Source: Reticulitermes speratus (Eukaryota; Arthropoda; Insecta; Blattodea; Rhinotermitidae). From it: DNA of 64,000 nucleotides. The translations under genes and the position numbers were made by a program. Shown piece by piece: positions 44,270 to 55,339 of the stretch. The notes below the pieces were generated by a model, which made no database searches, was not told the origin of the DNA, and saw nothing but the letters and a program-made list of their open reading frames with translations. Position 1 is the first letter of the stretch; each line of letters opens with the position of its first letter. The stretch spans positions 17,264,406 through 17,328,405 of the forward strand of contig JAJKFL010000004.1 of the NCBI GenBank assembly GCA_021186555.1. The letters are read 5' to 3'.

Positions 44270-45970
44270 CAGGAGACATTTTAGGTCAGTATTACAGAGC
44301 GAAGGTAAATGCTGGACAGAGTTCTACAAGTATGTAAGAAGACGTAAAGGAAATAGGGAAAAAATTCCTGCGATCAAAGATTGTAATGGCAGGCCCATTA
44401 CAGATTCAATAGAAAAGGCCAACTCCCTAAATTTACTACGCTTCTGTATTCAGCTACGAGCGAAATATCCCGCAAATACTCTCAGCGCACTCAGGTGAAC
44501 CCTTCACCATAAACCTTAACATTATCAGGAAGCGGTTAGCATCGATCGAGAGAAACAAATTAACAGGGCCTGACGGCATTCCTGGCGAAATTCTAAAACT
44601 TGGTGGGGAAGCCATGATTCCATACCTTGCGCGATTGCTTGACATAACGATTAACAATGATACTATCCCAAGTGACTGGAAGAAAGCCATAGTGGTTCCT
44701 ATTTACAAAGAGGGACATCGATCGGTAGTCACAAACTACAGACCGGTCAGCTTAACCTCTGTGGTCTGCAAGCAAATGGAACATGTCATAGCAGGGTACC
44801 TAAGGCGAGTCTGAGATAAGAGTGAGTGGTTATACAAGGGCCAACGTGGTTTTAGACTAGGATACCCGTGCGAAAGTCAAATTGTCACAGTTTGCCAGGA
44901 CATAGCGGATTCCCTGGATGAGGAAACCAGGACAGACGCGATAATAATAGATTTTTCAAAGGCTTTCGATTTGGTTCCTTTTGATCGGCTCCTTACGAAA
45001 ATTGCGGTCAAGGGCGTGGATTCGAGGGTAGTCGTATGGGTGAGAGAATTCCTTTTAGGTCGTTCGCAGAGAGTTAGAGAAGGAGGGCAATTATCTGAGG
45101 AAGTCAGAGTGACGTCAGAAGTACCGCAAGCGAACATACGTAAATGATATTTGAAGGAACGCTGAGTCAACTATAAGACTTTTCGCAGACGACTGTATAA
45201 TAGACAGGAAAATCATGAATGACAGAGATATAGAAAAGCTGCAGATAGACTTTGGACTGATTGGGAGAGTGGTCGGTAAAAATGCGATGAAAATAAAACC
45301 AGGTAAAAATAAAGCAGTAAGCTTCACGAGAGCTCGGTTGAAGGATCCACTAAATTACTCTTCTGGGGACCAAAGAATTCCGGAAGCGAGCAGTAACCAA
45401 TATTTATTAATAATCACACGCAGCGACTTAATCTGGACTGATCAAGTTAATTACATAGCACAAAAAGCATGGAAGGCACTTCATTTCATAACGCGTACTC
45501 TCAAAAAGGGAAATAGTAATACTAAAAGTTTAGCCTACACACCACTAGTGTGTCCGATTCTTGAATATGGAGTTGCGTTCTGGGATCTATATAGAGAAGG
45601 TCAGGTAAACGCGTTGGACCGTAAGAAAGAGGCTAAATTTGCAAATCATACGAACGATTCGGTCTGGGAGACCTTGGGGCAGAGTAGAAAGATAGCTCGC
45701 ATATGCGCCCGCTTCAAAGCGTACACCGGAGAAAGGGCATCGGAAGCTATAGGGGACAGGTTACAAGGGCCATGCTACTTGAGCAGGGATGGTCACGATC
45801 GGAAAATTTGGGGTAGGAAACAAGGAACAGACACCGGGAAATACTCCTTAGTAAATAGGACCATAAAACTCTAAAACAAACTACCTGCAGATGCGCTAGC
45901 GACTTTCCCCTGCAAATCACGTATTTTTAGAAAGAGGATTGGGAAAGCAATTATAAGTGAGATGAAATGA
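44270..45970 (+). pseudogene. LINE reverse transcriptase and C-terminal tail
   Basis: Linker 'SEGKCWTEFYKYVRRRKGNR' at about 44291-44350, then the polymerase: 'KLTGPDGIPGEILKLGGEAM' (44555-44615), 'IPSDWKKAIVVPIYKEG', 'NYRPVSLTSVVCKQMEHVI' and a stop at 44812. 'IIIDFSKAFDLVP' has the first catalytic Asp in the FSKAFD box (44953-44970 plus the preceding Asp). About 30 bp are deleted after 'VPQ' near 45130, removing the GSVLGPLLF motif. The FADD catalytic box is intact at 45182-45193. The tail includes 'SNTKSLAYTPLVCPILEYGV' and 'GKYSLVNRTIKL', followed by a stop where W is expected. The deletion of motif B' would disable the enzyme. Confidence 0.9.
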
Positions 45971-46399
45971 AGGAAATTGAAGTGTTGTGATGAAACGTCG
46001 AAAAGGGGTGTGAAATGAAGTAAAATGGGAAGTGAAGTGAAGTCATTGGCGGAGTGTGTGTATGATCATTGATTTATAGTAATGTATGTTGGTTATTGTA
46101 TATTATGTTGTCTCATTGCTTGAATATTTGTCTCAGTGTTTTGTGTACCATAATTATTGGCTTAATGTGTTTTCGTTCTTTATGTTTTAATTACTCGGTT
46201 TACGTATTTATTATTCGTTTCATGTTTGTTTTATTGTTTTATACGTTTCGCTTTCTACTTTGTGTGTTCGGTATTTTTTGTATTGGTTTGTGGACTGTTT
46301 CTCCTTAAGTCTAATTTTGTTTCTTCTTATTTTTGTACAAGTGTACGGACCACTGCCACCGGGTGGGAACCCAATTGCAGTTAATTTATACGTACACTC

Positions 46400-48925
46400 G
46401 TCAATACACAGGGCAGCCACGGCTGTTAAATTGTCTTGCTAGTATTGCAATAGATTTTTTGAATGCTTTGCCTTCTTCAAAATTAAAGTTATTATGTAGT
46501 TCCAATGTACTGTGATATCGACAAGCATAGTAAAAACATTCCGGTATAAAAATATTAGGTTTGCTTGTGTGAAATATTTATCCGCTAACCACACTGCATA
46601 TAGAGTAGGCAATTATAATACAAAACAAAAAGTAACACTCTCTAAGTAAGGAAATAATGTACGTCCTGCACAATTAATAGACTTCTATTTCTCTTTGCCT
46701 TATCGTCGCAGTAATATCATTACTTTTATTTCAAGCAGTAAACTCTGATTTCTCAGTCCTTGACCTCTTTTGTACGACATTAAGGCTCACAAATGATTAC
46801 TGCCATAATAACTGATGTCCTCTAAAGATAAACACCATTAACTCCAAGTGATGAACTGTGACAACTGTAATGTAGATATAAACTTTGCTCCAAGTCTTAC
46901 ACTTACCTTACGACACTAAGTGTTTCAAACAACCTGTAAATATTGTACCTAAGTTCTTTGTTATTGACTTAGTCAACGTGAGTTATAACAGGTAAAGTAA
47001 TTATGGTGAGCGATCGTATTTATCTCGTTGTATCAAATATATACCCCATCAAAGTTATTAGCCACTACTTTCCTAATGTGTTAAAAGGAAAAATAAAAAA
47101 TTGTTGTGTCCTGATAATCATCTCCTTTACTGGCCAAAACATATTCCTACCTGAACAAAATATTTCGTAGTGGCAGGATAGTAATTAATAACTTTGGCAT
47201 TTGTCAGGGTGACAGCATATTGCTTTGTTCATTTCGAAGAACCCAACTTATTTATCAAGCTGGTGCTCTAATTCGTTTATTTAATGTTGAATTTCCTACA
47301 GAACACTTTCAAAAGGCATATATTTTGAATATTTAAATATGACAAGATCAATCACATTTCACATACACCTGCATAATGATAAACAGAGATCAAACTGACA
47401 GACGTGTAGGCTTATATGCCTCTTTTTGTATCCTAAATGCTACATCTTAAGAGGAAAAATAAAAAAAATATTAAAAATAGCTTTACTTCTAGGATACAAC
47501 GCCAGGCAGTTTGTTAATTTTGTACTTTTACACCCGGAAAATGGAAACATTAGTCTTCTAGGAACTGTGGCAAGTGTCTACCACACTACAGGGCGTCACG
47601 TCCCTAAGACCACTTTTCAAAGACATTGACGCAAGAACTTCGAATATATAAAAATATTTTTGTCTTACGAAGCACGCTGAAAAAGTAGATGCCTAAAAGA
47701 AGTGCGAACAAACTTTGTATTAAACTGTGTCCAAACTTGTGAGCTAAGCTGTAAAAGAATACCACTTTAGTAAATTCTTCTCTGGAAAAGATATTTTGGT
47801 GGAAGGTTAAGCAAAAAGTACGTGTCTGTAATTTTGTGTCCGTTATGGTCTGTCCTGCTTCTTGCTACTCAGTCACAAGTTTGAAATAAATATTTCCCAA
47901 AGATCCCTGATCAATACATGACGGCTGTTAATGGTATAGAAGAAAATAATTCTCTTGTGTCTATTTAAAAATTTCTTTCATCTTTATTCAAAATTACACA
48001 TAAAATAATTCTGATTTCCAAAATTATTTGTATACATTGACACGTCGTATTTTTTAATGTTAGAGAACTGAACAACGTTAAAGGAAAGTTAAGGGAACAC
48101 ACAGTGATGTGGGAAGATACATTTCTACACACAACATGTTTGACGCAAAGCACTGCGTACAAAAACAAGATAAACATACTTCCATATAGCAATATTTACA
48201 CTGTGTATTCTCAGTCCACAATGGCAATGTTATTTTCATGCGTGTTGTTTACATTACATGCGGATATTAATAAACGCGATAAGAATGACAGAACAACACT
48301 GTCGAACGGGTAGGGCGCTACTTATACGGGAGGCCATAGGGTCATGTCTCAACCTGCAGACCAGCCCCCAGATTTTCGTGGTTTTCCTCAGCCTTTCCTC
48401 ACTTTTGGACTTGAAATAAAATTGGTGCACCGCCGCTCTTTTGTTTATTTCATCCACTTCATTATTCATCCTATCGTTCCATATTATACGCGTATATGTA
48501 ATCTAACAGAAGTATTTAAATAAAGCAAGAAGAAATAAGCTAATGGGGTTTTGAAAAAGCCATGATTTCGGAATTTAAATATATAAAAACCCTTACACAT
48601 TAGCCTTCACACAATCAACGCCTAGAATATAGTGATAAATGGCATGATTCGAATTTTCCTACTATTAAATACAAACCAATGCGTCTATAACTTCGTGTTG
48701 GACAGGGATTCATTCATGGGTTGACTTTTGTTTCTCCTGTAACATATCGCTACTTTACTCCATGCTTTTCGCTGACAAGACTTTATCATTAATTCACCTG
48801 CCAATTAACAATCTAAATTTGAAGAAAGTAAAGAGGGCTGTTAATTACAAAGGAGGATACACCAATCGTACACACACGTGGCCAACACAGACGAACGTTT
48901 CTCACACACTAAATGGTTTCCTTTT
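46400..48925. other. No recognisable gene; weak SINE-like patch near 48300-48470
   Basis: Mostly featureless AT-rich DNA. At 48300-48470 'gcagaccagcccccagattt' and 'tcgtggttttcctcagcc' resemble SINE-type sequence, but no second copy in this window confirms it. Confidence 0.4.
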
Positions 48926-48934
48926 TTCCCTAAC

Positions 48935-49125
48935 GGGAGGATAACATTAAAGTGGATCCCAAAAAACAGGATGGAATTGTGTGGACTGGATTTATGGGAA
49001 TCACGACAGAAACAAGTGGCGGACAATTGTAGAAAGGGTAATGAGCCTTCGGGATTCGTAAAATGGTGGAAATTTACTTTCCAGCTGAGGATGTATGGCT
49101 TCTCAGCGACGTGCAGTTAGTAAGT
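48935..49125 (+). mobile_element. LINE family F, 3' end copy
   Basis: Begins at 'gggaggataacattaaagtg' (the WEDNIKV motif) and runs through 'gtaatgagccttcgggattc', 'gtaaaatggtggaaattt' and 'cttctcagcgacgtgcagtt', the same order as 33000-33200. It retains about 60 codons and the 3' UTR, with the reading frame broken. Confidence 0.75.
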
Positions 49126-49129
49126 TTCA

Positions 49130-50655
49130 CTCCCTGTGATCTTACGTTAAGAGGTAGGATGCACAACAAAGGCGCCTCCCACCTTAATATCAACCTAATC
49201 TTTATGCCGTACCTTTCGTAGGTAAAATAAGTCTTTGAGAACTAAGACAGGGCAGTATAACTTGTATGAACTGTCCGGAGAAAATTCCAGCATCAAAATT
49301 TACGCTAAGTGCCTTGAAGTTTAGTTTTCCAATACTAGTGTAATTACTAGTGTGGTATTAAAACTGAATGGGTCTAGTCATTGCAGCTGAGTCAACTATA
49401 AACGTATCCGTATTCAATAAATCAACCAAAAAGGTTCAGTTCTAAAGTTCTGAGTGACAATTTAAAATGTTTAACTCTTCTATAACCCAGGACACCTTCA
49501 GCAGAGTCAATGTCTACATGCTGTAAATCCAGAACTACATACTTCTCAAACTTCTGAAGGAATACTTAGCCCACTCAACACCACATCCAGGGCCCTTCGC
49601 AAAAAACTACAATGCATGGTGGTAGGTATTTTGCCGTGTGCTTTAACTATCACTTAGTGTGAACCTCAGCAACTTAATCACATCCCATATAATATCACCA
49701 ATAATAAGTAGTGCATGAATAGTTTATAGCATACAGATTACTACAGATACCACATCCTTTAGCACTGACCACTGCATTTCCTTTGCTCGGCGTAATTATG
49801 GATTTTATAGTAATATAATAATAATATTAATAATAAGGGATTACTTCCATATACAGTGTTTAATTATTTGGTGTTTGTAACTGAAAGTCAGGATGTTTAC
49901 AGTGAATTAGAAACTATACCTTGGATGGCTAGAAATCTTCTTTCATACATTTCATCATTATGTTATAATCCCGCAGCCCTTTTCCAGCTCACACAGTTTA
50001 CCAAGACATGACCCGACGTGAATTAATACGTCATTTCCTTGAATACCCAGGCTACCCAGCATTGCTCAGGCCTTGGATAATTTTCTTACTCAGAAATGAC
50101 GGACAAATTGTCCGCTATATCTTTCTCCTTTGTGCTTCAAAAGGTTAAAGGAGTAAGATTTCAATCACCCTTTCAGTGCAGTGCATGCAGCCTGTCTCTT
50201 ATATACTGGAGGACGCAGAATATGGCGATATCAGTATTCAAAATCTTAACGGTTACACACTGTGTATTTGACTTACAACTAGCCGTGAGCCACATAGAAT
50301 TATGCTGCAGGCTTCATTCTGCAGACAGACTGTGATCTTTGTATCAGCACTTTGCGTACTTCGCAGATTCTTTCGTTGAAATACATTAGGTCGTGGGCCT
50401 CAGTAGCAGACTGAATTAGCCTACACACTGCAAGATTTGAGGTCATGCCAGCGCTGTTGATGAAAACTTCAGTCTTCTGAAACGTGTCAGCTTATAGATT
50501 GGTAAACAGGTACCAATACATCGGAGGAAATTTCTGCCTCCTTCCTCAATGTAGTCCTGAAACTTTCTGAAGATATAGGCAGCAGGTTGCTCAGAAACGT
50601 TTTTAGCTATTGATCAGTGTACATGGTGTCATATTCAAGACAACAGAAAACCTCT
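49130..50655. other. No recognisable feature
   Basis: No coding or repeat similarity recognised. Confidence 0.5.
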
Positions 50656-50764
50656 TAAATTTGTCCTGAAAACTTAACTTTCTGTTTACCGTGCATTATG
50701 GTAATAGATAACCTTCATCAACCAACAACTGCACTAATTAAAATTTATTTAACACTTTAAGATT

Positions 50765-50807
50765 GCCCTACATATGTTTCGGTCACGAAGTGACCATCAT
50801 CAGGGGC
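50765..50807 (-). ncRNA. Hammerhead-ribozyme-like motif, element 2 left arm
   Basis: Mirror of the right-arm motif. Here stem I is four Watson-Crick pairs, GCCC with GGGC (complements of 50804-50807 and 50765-50768), where the right arm has a T-G pair. The core CTGATGA is the complement of 50797-50803. It is the best-paired of the motifs in the window. Confidence 0.68.
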
Positions 50808-51115
50808 GTCGTACGCACGTGTGTGCTCTTCACTTCACGCTGTCCACTGTTTACTATATTATGCTTTGAGGGTTTTTTTGTACACTACTCCACGATAGTG
50901 GGTACCAATGATTTTGTTTTACGATCGTAGATCGATGTGGTATTTGTGTTCATTTGTATGAATGAACAAATGAACACAAATACCACATCGATCTACGATC
51001 GTAATACAAAATCATTGGTACCCACTATCGTGGAGTAGTGTACAAAAAAACCCTCAAAGCATAATATAGTAAACAGTGGACAGCGTGAAGTGAAGAGCAC
51101 ACACGTGCGTACGAC

Positions 51116-51158
51116 GCTCCTGATGATGGTCACTTCGTGACCGAAACATATGTAGGGC
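51116..51158 (+). ncRNA. Hammerhead-ribozyme-like motif, element 2 right arm
   Basis: Type I layout. Stem I is GCTC (51116-51119) with GGGC (51155-51158), one T-G pair. The core CTGATGA is at 51120-51126. Stem II is a six-pair GGTCAC/GTGACC (51128-51133, 51137-51142) with loop TTC. The core GAAA is at 51143-51146. Stem III is ACA/TGT around TA. The triplet is GTA, with the predicted cut after 51154. As in element 1, one T is unpaired before stem II. Confidence 0.65.
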
Positions 51159-51274
51159 AATCTTAAAGTGTTAAATAAATTTTAATTAGTGCAGTTGTTG
51201 GTTGATGAAGGTTATCTATTGTCCTGAAAATATGCATTTCAACGTAATCGTTTCTGTAGATATGTTTAGCATGT

Positions 51275-51444
51275 TTTTTTATATTTTCCATTCCGTGCAA
51301 TTATAGTTAGATTTTTTAATATCAACCAACAAATGCACTTAAACTGTCACCAACGACGTCCGAAACATGTAGGAGTGAAGTGTGTTTTTGAGTATATTAT
51401 TGTGAATTTATGACAATTTAAGTGCATTTGTTGGTTGACATTTA
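51275..51444. mobile_element. Short third member of the inverted-dimer family
   Basis: Terminal inverted blocks 'tcaaccaacaaatgcactta' (51323-51342) and 'aagtgcatttgttggttga' (51420-51440) carry the family end motif. The left flank, complemented, holds a 'ttgcacggaatgga' tail like the ATGCACGGT tail of elements 1 and 2. Inside, only the 3' half of the ribozyme motif survives ('cgtccgaaacatgtagg'). It lies about 100 bp from element 2. No clear target duplication was found. Confidence 0.6.
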
Positions 51445-51449
51445 AAACA

Positions 51450-52570
51450 ATGGTTAATATGCTTGTAACATCATATTGTTTATGAAGGGGGAAACAGTAG
51501 GTCTAGATGGAGAATTTTCAAACCCATTTGTCATGTAATTATGAGTGCAGGATTGTATTAATTCTCCTTGTATTTAGAGTGCTCACTTAAGCAGCGTAAT
51601 AAAGGACACGACCAAATCAGAGTTTAATCAGCATAAAATAAAAGGTAATGTTCCTTGAGACATTAATTTGTATTACAGCACACCAACCTGAAGCAAAACC
51701 CTCCTGGCAGTCGTATCTTGGAATTGAAAGCTTCCAGTTCTTTTCTTTCTAATCTCTCTTTATTTCTATTAAGTTCTGATATGCAAACAGCATGCCCGAC
51801 TCTGGTCCCTGAATTGCAATGTTCGGAGGCCTACACATTTTATGGAAATGTAATTCAACGCCACGTTCGAGCTGACGCTGCTACCATTTCATTCCACTAT
51901 GATACTTACCTTCGAACAGCTGCATAAGAATGCAGGATAATACGGTAATGTATGCTTTGAAGTAAATCCCAAACCCTGGACATATGACTGAAATTTACAT
52001 ACCTGAAGTTATAAAACAAAACTGATATGAAATTGCCTGTAAGTTTTCTTTCCTTCAATAAAGGTATAGTTTTATCGACGCGGACACATCTATGAAGTTT
52101 GGAAGAACAGAGAATAAGTAGGGAAGGTACAGCAGGCGTCAAAGAGAATAAGAACTAAGTTCCGTTATTGCTTTCCTTCTACGCCATTCTGCTACCATTG
52201 TGATATCGACTTCCAATAACCAAATGGCAAAAGACATCAAGTTTGATTACAGCCACCTGGCTGTCGCATCTCTGAAAGACATGCATACTGGGCACTATAA
52301 TAGCGTGCCATATACGTGCAAGGCGCCTCTAACGAGATTAAATTAATCTCACCTCTGAATATTAAGAAAGTAACATTAAACTTAAACAGCCCTCTCCATT
52401 GTACAGAAAAGACACGAGTTCTGAAACGTTATGTTCTCTTCGGAATAACTGAACTGGCCAAGTCAAGAAACAGAGTAATACTAAGGGCAATTTACCAGGG
52501 TCATAACCCTTAGGAATCCTGCAAATAAGAGCAACTCTTGTCAGGGGACAATAAGCAGATGCCTCAGTAC
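51450..52570. other. No recognisable feature
   Basis: No coding or repeat similarity recognised. Confidence 0.5.
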
Positions 52571-52575
52571 GTTTT

Positions 52576-52618
52576 CATCTGAGGATGGAAGCAGATCCAG
52601 TTTTCGAAACATGGTGTT
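52576..52618 (+). ncRNA. Hammerhead-like core, single copy
   Basis: CTGAGGA at 52579-52585, a T, a six-pair stem GGAAGC/GTTTTC with wobble pairs, GAAAC at 52606-52610 and a third hairpin ACA/TGT around TGG. Stem I is limited to about one pair. It is a degenerate solo relative of the 28.2- and 50.7-kb motifs. Confidence 0.4.
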
Positions 52619-52619
52619 A

Positions 52620-55285
52620 CATCCCTAATTTTGTACGGTGGGCAATTCCAGAAATTAAATATATACATATATATCACGAATTTCTTACCGCAACACTGCA
52701 CACTACTGCAGACTTAGCATTAAGAAACGGCCTTCCACAACACTTCTAAATCTACAGCCCGCTCTACATCATGCAATAAGCAGACTTTCTATCTAAGTAT
52801 CAGTGCGGTACTTTTCAGGCCTATCTTAATAACATTTAAGTACCGTATACAAAACAATGACTTACGATCACCGATTGTCCAGTACATCCCCATAATCACA
52901 AGATTAACTACATGGTTGAAAGTCTTGCTCGCTCTTGCTATTCTAGTACTCCCTTAAAACAGGCGATAATTCACATCCATATATGCTCCTTTCACGGGAG
53001 GTTCAAATGTATAACTTTTTGTGTGGAAAGATAACCTTTCTTTATCCTTCCTCTTGCTATTACCTTCTCATAAAATCATTTAGTTAATTTACGAGTACTT
53101 CGCTACGGAACACCTGTACGATCATGTACCAAAATATAAAACAAATAGTATCACATAAATTTATGCAATTTAACATGATCAATGGTTGTATCACTGTTAT
53201 TGTTAGTTACTTACTATTTACTGTGTTACACAAAAATTTTAAAACTCATTTCGGGTTGTGAAAAGTAAAAAAGAGGCCGCAAAAGCCATGAAGCGAAGAA
53301 ATGTGGTTATTATGCAAGAGGAAACTTCTTACGTGGAAAGAAGTCCTGTTGTACTTTGGTGTAGTTAGTTACAGTATACAGAGGATATTACGACAGATCA
53401 GACGTCAAGTGTAAAATATTAAGACATACGTATATAAATGGTCAAACAATCCGCTTGTAAGACGGATATTTGCAAGACCTTGAAGGAGACAAAAGGAGAA
53501 TGAAGAAATATGGATCAGAAGCTTACACATGACATGAACAGATCAAGCGGTAAAGTGTATTTGGTCTGTACGTAGTAGGTCGTCTATAGCCGACATTTTG
53601 TATCAGTGGCATTCACATTGTCATCAGTAAGATAAGTAATTACTGCCATTTTAATATAAAGTACAGTCTTTATAAACATCAAAACGTACCTTTGTAAATA
53701 TGCTAATATTTTACACAATAAACTGATAATCGTAACACATTATGGAATGACAATGACGACAAAGGCTTGACTGTTGTACATTTCTGTGCTACTGTTTGCT
53801 CTTGCAAAAAACAATTTATTCTATCATACTTAAAAAAGTAAAACAAAATGTATCTCTTTAGAATAAAAACTAATGCATTATTCTATATTGCAGCAAGGTA
53901 ATGTTACATATTCATAATATTTCAAAACAACACTAAAAATTTATCTTTCGTATATAGAATACTCAAATTTCATCCGCCCAGTCTTCTTCATATGATCGTC
54001 GTCAAACAGAAACTTGCTTGATGGTATCCGGATTCCTGTAATGGCCACAGCAAGAAATGTGTCGCTGCCGCAGTGCATTTCCACAACTTATGTAAAAATA
54101 TTCATACTGGCCACTTTAACCAACTTCTTGATTTGTGACTTTCGAAAGCTTTACGTTGAACCTCTTGAGACCAGAAAAATGTTGGATGACTGTCTGCTGA
54201 ATATGAAACAACAGCAACAAGAGGAGAGACTGGCAAAAATACAACTAGGATTTGTACTTGTTAGATACAACTGACAGCGCCGTTTGAGGTGACAAAAATA
54301 TAATAATTCCAGCACAAAGTGTACTCTCGTGGCTCACTGTAATTACAAAATTATAAAAGAAAATAACTTTACGGAAATAAACGTGACACCAACTATGCAC
54401 AAGCTACGATGATTGCGTTCCCTGCCATTAGATGAGCTTCATATGGAAGTCAAGAATCTGTTTGTGTGTGTGTGAAAGCTAACAGTTGAAGTACAAAATA
54501 ATAAAGGAAAACTAATGGAATACACAAACTCCATGTACGGCTATGGTTTCTACAGATGTCTTCTACTGATTCAAACTTTTGCGGTTCAGACATAAAGGGG
54601 CACTTCGATATCACGATTTTTCAGAATATGCATGCCATGAACTTCGTAACTCCAGGGTGGACAACTTAAAAAACAACAATAGGCAATAAATAACTTTTGG
54701 AATCACTCATTCTTTGCAATTTTACCATCTACCCGTGCTAAAAATAAACCTAAACAATGTTTTCGAAAGAGGTTCGGTCCCTGCCCTCAGACAAAGAGCA
54801 ACCCATTCAGGTGGTTCCCACACAGCAATTCCAAACCTCTGAAGTCCTAAGAATGAATGATTCCAAACGTGATATCTCATCGTCAAGAATTCTATAGAAC
54901 TGTATTATAAACATCTGTCTTCGACAAAGAAACACTGCTGTTATGGTTATTAATATTTGACTAAGTATATTTTCATTTTGTGCTTTGAAAGCACAATATA
55001 CACTTAATATACTAAATAGGGCTCCTTTAAGAATCTTAGAACAGGGCGACAGAAAAGCCAAGCTGCTCTGTTGCTTTCTCCCATAATGATCGACATTACA
55101 ATGTCAACTAAAGCTTACTTTTCCTTGCATCTTACGGCTGCTATGTTGTGATATTACCACAACTGGTTTCCACGGAAAAGAAAGACATACAAAAATTCTT
55201 AAGTGAATAATCAATTATAGCAACAACTACAATTATGGAAGGGGAAATCCCATACAAAATGTAACTGTTCCTGAAAATAATATTA
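52620..55285. other. No recognisable gene; weak hammerhead-like remnant near 54757-54795
   Basis: At 54757-54795 the minus strand has CTGAGGG followed by a hairpin and CGAAAAC, a poor match to the core. Otherwise no similarity was recognised; the 86-residue frame at 54014-54274 has no known domain. Confidence 0.4.
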
Positions 55286-55289
55286 CCAG

Positions 55290-55335
55290 CAGAAATAATA
55301 ATAATAATAATAGATAGTAATAATAATAATAATGT
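55290..55335. repeat. (AAT)n imperfect microsatellite
   Basis: Two AAT runs separated by 'agatagt'. Confidence 0.9.
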
Positions 55336-55339
55336 ATTA

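Larger units (their letters stand above)
43080..46390 (+). mobile_element. Long non-LTR retrotransposon (AP endonuclease + RT), degenerate
   Basis: A 3.3-kb LINE that keeps its modules in order: a GC-rich 5' part, an AP-endonuclease domain, a linker, a reverse transcriptase, a C-terminal tail and a 3' UTR ending near 'accactgccaccgggtggga' and 'acccaattgcag'. Stops and shifts break the single long ORF into pieces. Domain order and motifs fit the CR1/L2/Jockey-type group of endonuclease-bearing LINEs; I recognise the protein as a family abundant in cockroach and termite genomes, but the clade name is uncertain. No insertions were seen inside it. Confidence 0.9.
50673..51218. mobile_element. 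Inverted-dimer element 2 with a hammerhead-like ribozyme in each arm
   Basis: Arms of about 250 bp (50703-50955 and 50965-51220) are near-perfect inverted copies. The outer ends read 'aaccttcatcaaccaacaac', then 'tgcactaatt'. On the left side only is a tail of about 30 bp whose complement contains ATGCACGGTAAA, matching the right-hand tail of element 1. The 12-bp direct repeat TTGTCCTGAAAA flanks the whole (50661-50672 and 51219-51230). There is no open frame of note. The arms differ at very few positions, so the insertion is recent or is kept similar by conversion. Confidence 0.88.

Noticed and set aside
50773-50803. Bacterial-type terminator hairpin (GGTCAC...GTGACC)
   Set aside because: It is stem II of the hammerhead-like motif, lacks a U tract and sits in an insect-like genome.
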